Both the position numbers and the translations under genes were made by a program. From the NCBI RefSeq assembly GCF_000004075.3, contig NC_026659.2:28538272-28602271 (forward strand): 64,000 nt of DNA. Reading direction: 5' to 3'. This document shows positions 15,488 through 34,530 of the stretch, piece by piece. The notes under the pieces are model-generated. The model saw nothing but the letters and a program-made list of their open reading frames with translations. It was not told the origin of the DNA and did not search any database. The stretch comes from Cucumis sativus (lineage: Eukaryota; Streptophyta; Magnoliopsida; Cucurbitales; Cucurbitaceae). The stretch's first letter is position 1, and every line of letters starts with the position of its first letter.

Positions 15488-17060
15488 GACTATGGCTATG
15501 GCTTCTCTAGTGAATGAAAGTAGTTTTCTTCGAGTTTTCAAGCTGCATCCATCAGGTTTCAATTCAACTGCTTCATCCGGATCCTGACCCTATGTCGGGT
15601 CCAACCCGCCAACCTAAACCGCCTTTCATCCACTCTAATCTATTTTTTTCGAGAATTAAAAAGAAAATTGCATTATTCGAAAATGTCCATAAAAATGAAG
15701 AAAAATCTTATAATCGATAAAAATAAAATCTATTCACTACTAGGTTGTAAATAGTTTCAAAGTTTTTTTTCGTTATATTTTAAAATGTTATTTAAAAAAT
15801 ATTTTTAAATGTAGTTCGGTAGATACGAATATTTTATTATATTTATAAATAGACAAAATAAATAAACTATTTACATTCTTATTTTTTATTATTCTTCCGT
15901 AAAAAAAATTATTTTAATATGTTTTTGTCATTTGGATAATTTCTAAAAAAGAAATACAATATTTTCAAAAATAATAAAAACACACAAATTTATTACACTT
16001 CTTTTTCCATAAAAGTTCTCAATTATAAACACTTTTTTAATATACTTTTGAATGTTTACAGTTAAACTCATTTTGTGTTTTTTTTTATATTAATCTATTT
16101 TAAGTGTTCTTAAAAATGGTTTAAAAATTAATACAACTTTTTTGAATTATTTATTCATTGAAAATGTATAATTTACCAAAGAAAACTATGCTTTACACAG
16201 CATCCTTTAAATCCTTGACTTTTTCCCGAAGTACTTAATCTAATCTTCCAATTGCTTGAGTGACGTCAGGTGAATAATTAACTAATTTTAATAGTGCAAT
16301 GTAGTAAATACTAAATAGCAATTATGTTAAAATAAGAATTATATATATTCATTTAGATAACATATGAATATATAAGCCTCAGGAAGAGTAAATGCCTGTT
16401 TTCTTCTTCTAATTAAAGCCAAACTTAGAACAGTATTGACTTTCACAAATATTACACAAATTGCTTATATAATAGATATATTCAAAGACATCTGCAGTCA
16501 TCTATATAGCCCATTGTGACGGTCATCCGAGTTGTTTGATTGAATTCTGTATGTTAAAAAAAAAAAAACACTATCATATTGAATAACAATGATAATGTTA
16601 AAACTTGAAAGTATGGTTATTAAAAGGAAAACATGGATAGAAAGTGTTGCTAACAAATAAAAATGTTTATACAAAGAAGTAATGTTTATATTCTTAAACT
16701 TTATAAACTAAAATCAATGATATTGATAAAAAAAAAAAAACGGCTTAGGATTTCGAGTTTGGTGATGATTTCACAGAGGACCAACGAAAAGATGAACAGT
16801 TCAGATAATTGGTAGCTTCTTCGTTTTTCTTGTGCGCCAAACATTTGGTATTAAAGATGAGTAACATTGGTTTGAAAAAATGAAAACACACCTTAAAGGG
16901 AGCAGTACGTACTTCAGGCAGCCCCAAATCCCCGAACTTCTCCCAGCAGGTGCTCTTTCTTATCAATTTCACAGCAAAAACTAACCTTGAAATATCTTTT
17001 ATCCGAACATCGAATATAGAAAGTAGCTTCTAATTTCAAACCAGAGAAACCAAAACCGTT
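15488..17060. other. AT-rich intergenic spacer
   Basis: GET3B promoter side (15488 to about 15650, higher GC) followed by very AT-rich sequence with no gene. About 16740-17060 is likely 3'UTR of the DNL zinc-finger gene; a 75-codon frame there resembles nothing I know. Confidence 0.55.
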
Positions 17061-18515
17061 TCAGGATGTCTTTCCAGCCAAATCTTCAAGAGTTAAGCTT
17101 AGTGAATCGAGAGAACCTTTGCGAACTTCCTCACCACGAGCAGCCAGGAAGTCTTCCACACTGCCAGGCTCGCCAAACCAACCAAGATGGTCAGCAATCA
17201 GGTGTAAATTGTTGCATCCACCGCAACGTGCCACCACCACACCCTTCTCATATGATTCACGGCAAACTGTCTTGATTGATCTTGTCTCGCAGACTTTGCA
17301 AGTGAATATCATGGCAAGGTCATGCCTAGGGGATGGTTTTAAATTGGAGAGAACAGAGTACTTCACAGAAGAAGTATCGTCCTTGTTTTCATGAAGGGGT
17401 TTGCCCAAATCGGAAATAGGCCTCAACTTATTGTCTTCATTGTCTTTAGAATCCTCAGCAATTGCTGGAGTTGCCTCAGTGTGGTTTTCTCTTCTCGTAA
17501 ATTTGTGCCCAGTCAAGAACCATGAATTTGCAAATGAGTGAATTGGGCAAGTGCTTTCTGCCATCAAAATTGTTCTTGTTAGCAGTTTGAGCAAAAGTAA
17601 TCATAAAATGGAGAGATGTTTGTTAAAAAAATACTTTTATAAGACAATATAAATGATAGATGAAGGTTGTGTACAAAATAATAAACATCAAGAAAAGGCA
17701 ATCAGCTGGGAAGTTCTACTGAGTTTAAATACATTCAAATGAAATGAATCCAAGAATATTTTGTAAATCTACAAGAAACTTTCCTCAAACTTTAGCACTT
17801 GAAACGTCACAAGTTGTTTCAAAACTATAATGCAGCCTTTTACACAGCCTCGTTTCACTGCTATAGTGAAATCAGCCAGATTTCAAATTGTCTATTACAA
17901 AGCTCAAAACTCAATAACTAAGGAGATTTGTATGTTCAAACCCCACTTGAACTGGAGCATTAATACGAAATACACGGGCAAAAAATTCTTCCCATATATC
18001 CTTCTAACTATATGTTTAGCTTTAAGCGTTGATATAAAATTAAATTCACTGTTATCCATCCGCTAGAATTTTTGGGTTCAGTGGTGATTTAAACCAAAGA
18101 AATGAATCTATTTTATATATCAGAAAGAAACCATACAAAACAATAGAGAGAACTCTTCAATGATATTCAACCAATTAGATCATAGATACACATAACTTCC
18201 ACTTAATTGTCTTTGAGAAGTCGAAAACAATAGAAAAAACACTAATTTTACCAACTCAACACAAGATATTCCTATGAACACAGAAAATCAAAATCACCCA
18301 TTAATTGTACAGGTGCCGTTGATTCCGGAACGACCAAAGTTTGAAGCAAAGCATCAGAGCAAATCAGGAACAGATGATAAATAGGTGATAGGAGTAAGAA
18401 AAATGGACTGATATTAGGGTTTTAACTGACAGAAGAGAAATGGAAGCTCACCGAGCGAAGGAGAGGTCTGTAACCGATGACGAAAAGCGAGAGAGAGAAA
18501 CCGCCTCGCTGCCAT
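17061..18515 (-). CDS. Mitochondrial DNL-type zinc-finger protein (HEP1/Zim17-like)
   Basis: Two exons on the minus strand, 18452-18515 and 17061-17557, join in phase 1 across a 894-nt intron to give 186 residues. Exon 1 encodes a basic, Ser-rich leader starting MAARRFLSLAFRHRL, a good mitochondrial presequence. The zf-DNL domain spans about residues 98-162: SPRHDLAMIFTCKVCETRS, then ARCGGCNNLHLIADHLGWF. The four zinc ligands are Cys108, Cys111, Cys133 and Cys136, and the conserved RHD triad sits at 99-101. Proteins of this family keep mitochondrial (or plastid) Hsp70 soluble and active. An alternative reading would start at an ATG just inside exon 2, but the exon 1 leader and the intact splice sites make the two-exon form more likely. 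Confidence 0.9.
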
Positions 18516-20039
18516 GGAAGACCGGGAACGGAGCTCCGAGTTAAAGAGAACAGATTTCTGTCGCAGGTAACTTATACCAAAACGGCGGGATCCTCCGCAA
18601 GTTCCACATGATTTATAATTTCGCATTAAATACCCTAAAGTAAATGTTTTGCTTATAAAACATTTCACATAATTTTAAGTCTCTTTTTTGTAATAGTTGA
18701 TTTTTAACTTTTTTGGTTAAAATTTGTACTATTTTATTCCTAACTTTATTAAGAGAAATCGTCAAAAAAAAAAAATATTGATAAAATATTTACACTTTTT
18801 CGATAGTAAATTTTCCTATTTTTAGGAAAAGAAATCCATTTATTTACTCATAATTTTCATATTTTCCATTAGTTAATTTTTTAAGGTAAAAAATGAGAAA
18901 AATAACTCTTTTTTAATTTGGCATTTGTAAACATCCTAAAACCACCGAAATAATGAATTGAAATAATATTTAGAATTTTTTTAAATAAAATAATTATCAA
19001 ACTATTGTAAATATATTTTTAAGTTTTTTCATTTAAAACAAATTTTTTAATATTTTAAATTTTTTGTTTTTAAATTAAAATAATCTGTTATATGCTTTTT
19101 CATTTAAAACAATTTTTTAAATATTTTAAATATTTTATTTTTAAATTAAAATTATTTACAAATATAACAAATGAATGGAACAAAATTTAAAACCACTTCC
19201 AAATCTATCTTAAACCGAGACTTCTAAAGTAAAAAACTAAGTTTAGAAAGAAAAAAACAAGCAAACTCAAACCATACTGTAGACTAAAGAAAACTATACA
19301 AATTCAAGAACAAATTTTGTAATTATGTTACACATTTGGAATGGAATGTCGTGAGTCATGACAGTTGTGTACTGTTCTAATTTCCCGTACTACATTTTAT
19401 TTTCCTTTTTCTTTTATTACAAAGGCTGGATATTAAATAATTATTTACTAAAAAATATCTTTATTGCTCACATTAATTTGAAAATAAAATATTAGTTGTA
19501 TGTATTTTAATGATTTTTATAATACTCCTTGGTCGACAGCGATATAAATAATTTTTTCCCCCTTTAGTTTAAATTATCTTAGTATTAAAATACAGGTATC
19601 CCAGTATATTAAAATCCATATTAGTTTATTATATATATTTTAGTACAATTGGGATACCAAACATATGTTGTGATCATGTTTAGTTAATGATGAATCTAAT
19701 CTAGTTTGTTTAGTATATATGCCAGCAAAAACCCAAAGAAAGAATATATACAATAACCAACTGCAAGAAACTATATATTGTACATGTAACGTTATAATGA
19801 ACCCCATTTATTCATCTGCATTTATAAAGAATTCATCTCAATATATATATATTTTGTTGGAAAAAAGTATTTACATATTAATGTTAAAAAAAATCATTTT
19901 TTCCGAAATCTCAACCTAGAAACCAAAATCATATTTATGTGCAATATAATAAAAATCAATTAATTATGAAAATGTGAGGGGAAAAAAAAGAGAGAAAAAA
20001 TATATGCTCTGGCAGTGTGTGTCGTTTCACTATCACCGT
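18516..20039. other. AT-rich spacer with a small tandem duplication
   Basis: No gene supported. Contains the 71-bp-period duplication at 19023-19160. The stretch from about 19930 to 20039 may be the 3'UTR of the pseudokinase gene. Confidence 0.55.
19023..19160. repeat. Tandem duplication, period about 71 bp
   Basis: Two diverged copies that share the start TTTTTCATTTAAAACAA (TCATTT at 19029 and 19100) and the end TTTTTAAATTAAAAT. Extremely AT-rich; probably replication slippage rather than a mobile element. Confidence 0.75.
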
Positions 20040-21332
20040 TCACCGAGGGGCAAGCGAAACCGACATGTCGACGGATTTCCCGATGCTTTCAGCCCACCGG
20101 CTTGATTCAAGAAATAGCTTCGAAATTTTTCCAGCGACCCGACCCATATCCGGCCGTTTATCAGGGTCTTCTTCCACACATTCCAACCCGACAATCACCA
20201 TTTTCTCCGCCACCTCCACCGGAAAAGAGTCCCTCAATCTTCGGTCCACCCATGTCCGAATCCCCCCGATTCCACTCTCCATCGCCTTTCTCGCCGTCTC
20301 TATCACACTCACTCTCACGTATCCGCCGCGATTCCCCTCATCGAAAATGTACTTCAACGCCTCGTTGCCGGAGATCAGTTCGAGAACCACCACTCCGAAT
20401 GCATAAACATCGATTTTCTGACTCATCGTTCCGTTTGCCATCATCTCCGGCGCTATGTATCCTCTCGTCCCTTCCAATTTCATCTTCTTGCTGTTCGATC
20501 GCTTCGGCCGCCTGTAAGTCGTAATCTCTAATTCATCTCCTTCTTCTTCATCCCGCTCCTCCTCTGCCATTGCTAACTCGCCGCAGAGCTCCGCGGTGCC
20601 GAAGTGGCAAATCTTCGCAGATAGGGTTTCCTCCGTGATTACAATGCTGGAGCTCTTGATGTGGTTGTGAATGAATTTGCAGTTCAAACCAGAACAATGG
20701 TGGACGTAATCAAGCCCGTGCGCTAAATCGGTAGCGATTTGCATCCGGGAAATCCACGTCGAGAGGACGGTAAAATTGGGGTTTCTCGGATTCCTAAGAC
20801 ATTCCGCCAGACTTGCTCCGGCGATAAAATCATACACCATATAAATATAATTTCCCGAAATCGACGCGCCAAGCAGCTTCACCAAACTGTTATGATGGCT
20901 CCGGCAGATAACAGACAATTGATGCTTCAACTCCAGCAGTTCAATCGGGCGGAGCAATTTCCGCTGAAAGACGATTACGTCTTTTCCCCTAATTGAGCAC
21001 CTCCAGGAAGATGACGAGGAGGAGGAAGAGAAGGGTTTAGAGAGGAAATTGTTTGTAGCAGAACGAATCTCAGAGAACTCGTAAATGAGAGGATTATCAG
21101 GAAGGGAATCCTTGAGACTAGCAAGCGAAGCCCGACTAGAAGCGGAAGATTTAGAGGAACCCTTAGTGCTGGATTTAGTATCGGTGGTGGTGATATTGTA
21201 GCTGGTGAAATTGAGAGAACTGGAAGGATCTGCATAGGAAGAAGAGGCGTAGGTTTTGGAGGTTCGTTGATGGCGAGAAGATCTAGGGCTAGCGGGGTCG
21301 ATCACGTCCGTGCTCTTCTTAGTCTTGCACAT
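20040..21332 (-). CDS. Receptor-like-kinase-fold protein, predicted pseudokinase
   Basis: Intronless gene for 430 residues. The first 80 residues are Ser/Thr-rich with no signal peptide or membrane segment, so the protein is probably cytosolic. A kinase fold follows, entered by YEFSEIRSATNNF (84-96) as in plant RLCK and LysM receptor kinases. Every catalytic signature is altered: a polyserine stretch (102-109) replaces the glycine loop, the VAIK region reads DVIVFQRK, HRD is HNH (222-224) and DFG is HFG (243-245). The structural parts remain: GTRGYIAPE (288-296), DVYAFGVVVLELISG (308-322) and DKRPDM (391-396). I recall close homologues in other plants, often labelled 'lysM domain receptor-like kinase 3', that carry the same HNHIK and HFG. 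It is therefore probably a conserved signalling scaffold rather than an enzyme. No LysM domain is present here. Confidence 0.9.
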   Translation of the reverse strand: MCKTKKSTDVIDPASPRSSRHQRTSKTYASSSYADPSSSLNFTSYNITTTDTKSSTKGSSKSSASSRASLASLKDSLPDNPLIYEFSEIRSATNNFLSKPFSSSSSSSSWRCSIRGKDVIVFQRKLLRPIELLELKHQLSVICRSHHNSLVKLLGASISGNYIYMVYDFIAGASLAECLRNPRNPNFTVLSTWISRMQIATDLAHGLDYVHHCSGLNCKFIHNHIKSSSIVITEETLSAKICHFGTAELCGELAMAEEERDEEEGDELEITTYRRPKRSNSKKMKLEGTRGYIAPEMMANGTMSQKIDVYAFGVVVLELISGNEALKYIFDEGNRGGYVRVSVIETARKAMESGIGGIRTWVDRRLRDSFPVEVAEKMVIVGLECVEEDPDKRPDMGRVAGKISKLFLESSRWAESIGKSVDMSVSLAPR

Positions 21333-24300
21333 CGGAGTGACGAAATCGAAAATTGAAAATCAGAAAACATAGGGACTTGTAGAACGTAAAGAGAATGAAG
21401 AATTGGGGGGAAGAATCATAGAAGGAGGCGGGAACGGCGGCGTGGGGGAAATGGGGCGGTTGGAAAGGGGAAATGCAGATGGATTAGTAAATTAGGGTTT
21501 GGCGTGATTCGAAGATTTTGAGTAATGTCACTGTCGATCGGAGAAGAGGAAACTAAAAACGACGAAGAAGAAGAAGCAGAGGAGACGCGATCAAAATCGT
21601 AGGATGATTGAAACGGTTCTTATATCGATTAATTAATGAAGGATAAATGCGTACGAGAATTTTCTTCTCCGGCAATTCCACGCGGGTGTTGTGGGCAAAT
21701 TCATAAGGAGAAATTTGTCGTTAATTAATTAATTGATTAATGATCGATCTATTTCTTAATTATAAAAAAATACAACAAAACAAAATATGAGCTAATTTTT
21801 AGATTAATAATTGGTTGCATTTTCCACCTATATCCACAATATAAAAATATTATATAGAGACTTGAGAGTATGTTTTTTTTAATGCAAACAAACTAAAGTG
21901 TATCACATGACAAGTTGTTGTAATGGTATATTTGGTGGGTGTGATTAGTGTTCGCTGAGCCTTCAGAAGACAATTAATTAGGGATGAACATGATAGATTA
22001 AAAAATTAAACCTGACTTATCAAACTAAAGTCAATTAGTCAGAAACGAGAGAGTGTCGATTGGTTTGTAAAAGTTTGACATCAAGAATTTTAAAAAAAAG
22101 TATTTATAAGTATTAAATCAACCTGACTGATGGATCGTTACTCATTTATGGTCGAGGTCAATTTCAACCTAATTGAATTAATGGAGGGATAAACAACTCC
22201 ATTATGACATTCATTTAGTTAAATTAAAATAATATTCTAAATGGACAATTAAAATCTTTAACCAATGTTATATGTATAAATTTATTAGACACAATTAAAA
22301 ATTTAAAAGAATGACATATTTTAAGTGTAATTACAAAATTTTAAATTTTATGTGTTTATTAAATTATTTGTACATGTTTTAAAGATTATTTAAGAATAAC
22401 AAAAAAAAATGGATGAAAATTGATTTGGAGAGATTATTGATGTCTTTTAATTTTATTTTGAAGTATTTAATTTAAAATTTAGGAGGATTGAGCCATTCAA
22501 AATAGATTTTTAAACATATTTAAAACAGAAAGAACGAGTCTTTTGAAAAATATTTTTTTAAAATCAATTTAAATACCACAACTAAATTTAAATAATTTTA
22601 AAATATGTATCAATTAAAATGGAATAAATTCCAAAATACGAAACCACCCATAATACTTTTAAACCTTTTGCATAAAGTCCAATAATTAAAAAGTTGAAAT
22701 TAAGAAGAAAAAGAAAGATTTACATTCATTAAAAAATCAAATTTATTACACTTATCATTTTATAATGTTTTATTAATTTTCTATTTTTTACAATTTCAAA
22801 TAAAACAACAAATTCCAATACGAACATTCTGCACTGAATTGTAAAACGGAACGGACCCATTATTTCGAGAAGTTTACACGTAACAAGTGAGATCATCGAT
22901 GATGTAAGCCAAAAAAATACAACATGCTCATAAATACAACGTTTCTAATTTATTAATTATAAATGCAAGATTAATAGTAATAAATCAAACCTCTCCCACT
23001 AATCCAACTTTGATTATGGATATTGACCTCTACACTATGTCAGATCTATGAAATAGCTTATAGTGTATAAGTTAAACCTATATTCTTCCAATATATATAT
23101 ATATATAATAAATTGAATTGAGTATACTATATTTAATTTGTAACGGAACTCTCCCTTTAACTCCTTGAAAAAAAAAAATCAAAGCATAAGGTGATTAAGA
23201 TCCCAAATTCCATAGGTGTGATTAAGCTATCTATCAAAATCCAATATCAAAGGTTAATTACATTTTGAAGTATTTAATTTAAAAAATAAATTATTTTTAA
23301 AATATATTAAAGTTTAAAACTATTCCAAACAAATTTTTACCTGTATTTTAAGTGATTTTTAAAAAATAAGTTTCTTGCACAAATATGTTTTTCTTAATTC
23401 AATTTAAACAGAGATAAATCTTTAATTTTAGAATTTAAATCAACTTTCTATTGGCTTCTAAACTAACATCTTTAACATCTAAAATTTAAGTTTAGTTTTA
23501 TACAATCATTGAAATTGAAAAGTAATATATTTGAGCTAATTTTCGTAAGCAGAGAGTTGATTTTTAATTGACCTAACAAATAATAATATCACATCAAATT
23601 TAGATTTAATCATATCATTAATTTGATTTTGTACTAATTCAATACTTCATAGTATTAAATAAAACATAAATTCAATATTGAATAACAAAATACATTAATC
23701 TCGAAAATTTCGAATAAAAACCAATTTAGAATTTAAAGATATTTATCATTTAGTTTCTTTATAAAGCAATATTTTTAGTGGAAAATAAAGTTCAACCTTT
23801 CAATGGGTGTGGCCAATTATTGTCTTCAACTTTTCCACCAAATAATGTCTTAGAAAAATGTGTCAGTTTTTCCACAATCCACAGTGTTCTACACAAATTC
23901 AAATTCATGGAGACTATAACTTGACCACTATAAATTAAAATCAAATTTGCTACATATCAGCTAAAGTCGACGTTACTAAATGAACAAAATTTAATTGATC
24001 AAAATATATAATTGCAATTTTCTTTAGTTGCAATTATCGATAATTTTAATGAGTGAGATGCTTTTTAGTCACATATACTTTACAAAAAAGTCATAGACAA
24101 TTGGTTTATTACCTAATAAATATGCCCTACATAAAGTTCTTAAAAAGATATACTTTGAAAGCACAAACTCTGTTGTGTCTTGTATTTTCTACAATTTCAC
24201 ACTACTTTAATATAAGATTCGGTAATTGGTTTTCACAACAATCACAACATTATTTTAAAATAACAAATTTTCACTAAAGCAACTAACCCAAACTAAAATA

Positions 24301-25906
24301 ATTTATATTTCAAACACAAATGACTATCACCAAGCTACTACCTCAAATTATTTTGATAATTAATTGATCCTTGTAATAGCTATTTGGGTTTTGAAGAAGT
24401 TTTTTTCCCAAAATCAAATAGACATCAAAATAATTGATCCTTGTAATAGCTATTTGGGTTTTGAAGAAGTTTTTTTCCCAAAATCAAATAGACCTAAACA
24501 TGCTATGATATAACATTTGGAAGTTGAAATTAAAATTTAATATTCGGGTGAACCTATTGATTTTTTGTTTTAAACTCTAGAAATTAGAACACAACCAAAG
24601 GTATACCTACAAATTTTTAGGTTGATTCATTATGATGCATCGTTTGTTTATCAAGTTAAGAAAATTGTCTAACAAATCTCAAACTTCAATAACAGGAGAT
24701 TTAAAAAAATTTATAACCAATTTTAAAACTTAAAAGCTAAGTTTATAGTTTGGAAACTAGAAAAGGTACTAAATGATCATATAAGGTAGGGGACTAAATC
24801 GCCTAGACCCATATATGTATGTATGGTTGGACTAATGTCTAATAAATGGATTCTAAACAATGTTAATTTGCTTCTGCTGATATCCTTGTGCTCAAATTCT
24901 CTCCGCTCTTCAAATAATGGAAGCAAAGCAAATCCTCGTGTTTCCTCACATAAATCCCATGTTCACGATACGAGTGAACATCCTTGATCAGAGTCATTTT
25001 TTTGACCAAACTGTTTGAGGAACCTACTAAGTTTAGTAAATGTTCAATTTGAAACTGTGCATTGTTCTAAAATGTCAGTTGGTTTAGAAATTTTTCTAAA
25101 CTGACATCCAACCGAACCCCTACTCACATCCAATGGACGGTCTTCAGTTAGCTCGGTTTTGGTCAAGATGCTTCCTCATCTCCAACCAAACCGAAGACAC
25201 ACCCTCATTTCCGATCGATCGAACTGAAGACACCTTCTCATCTCCGACCGAATGTCTTGTTTTGCATCTATCATGCTCAGCCAGCCCTAATCACAAGGGT
25301 TGGAAGTTGGCTAAGATTATGAGCACAAAAGGTTTTTGGTTGGTGATGAACGTTGAGTCAGGGAAGAAGGCAGCACAATGCAAGGTTAATATCCATTATT
25401 TTCAAAATTCGAGTCAGTAAAACAACATTAGTAATGCAGATTGGATTGACAACAAATTAAGAGATCACCAAATTACTCCGTCGACCCTTCAAAAAGAAGG
25501 CAACAAGAATAAAGAAGGTTACTAAATGCAATGTATTGCCTTCTCCATGGTGCCAAACTTAAACTTAGTCGTATTGGCACGCCTTCCGTCCTTGATACTT
25601 AGTGACTCTAGGAAAAGCACACAATTATAGAACCTTTTCATTGGTCATTTCTAAGTAAAATTAGAGACAATGAGAGAAACCCATATCAAAACTGAAGAAG
25701 ATAAACACAACATGATCAAAAGCCACTGGAAAAAGAAACGTTTCAGTGATTAACTTCAACTAAAAGTCTAAAACCATACGCAGATATGTAGATATCCAAA
25801 TGGAAAACATATCAGCCACATTTCTCTTCAGTTTCTTCAAGTGTAATCAAAGCAAGAAAAGGGGAAACAAGATCAGACATCATCTCTAAGAAAAGGGGAA
25901 ACAAAG
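21333..25906. other. Long AT-rich intergenic region
   Basis: About 21333-21620 is a GC-richer 5'UTR/promoter zone of the pseudokinase gene. The rest has no supportable gene. It holds a perfect 63-bp direct repeat at 24361-24493 and a GC-richer patch at about 25100-25400 with a 95-codon plus-strand frame that I do not recognise. About 25500-25906 may include 3'UTR of the first acetyltransferase. Confidence 0.55.
24361..24493. repeat. Perfect 63-bp direct repeat, period 70 bp
   Basis: The copies 24361-24423 and 24431-24493 appear identical; both begin TAATTGATCCTTGTAATAGC and end AAATCAAATAGAC. They are separated by 7 bp (ATCAAAA). Identity implies a recent local duplication. With only two units and no neighbouring proteins, it is not an array of any functional class. 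Confidence 0.95.

Positions 25907-34530
<8,624 letters not shown>

Noticed and set aside
17880-17960. B-box-like GTTCAAACCCC suggesting a SINE or tRNA
   Set aside because: No matching A-box at a plausible distance upstream.
20015-20524. 169- and 129-codon open frames on the plus strand opposite the pseudokinase gene
   Set aside because: They are antisense shadows of a GC-rich coding exon; their translations are Pro/Ser/Arg-rich without any domain.
21955-22200. Possible second hAT-like MITE beginning AGGGATGAACATG
   Set aside because: A similar GAGGGATAAACAAC motif at the right is in direct, not inverted, orientation, and no target-site duplication was found.
24361-24493. Spaced direct repeats that could superficially suggest a CRISPR array
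   Set aside because: Only two units with a 7-bp gap, in plant nuclear DNA, without associated genes.
25133-25420. 95-codon plus-strand frame in a GC-richer patch
   Set aside because: No domain, signal peptide or splice context recognised; probably decayed repeat sequence.
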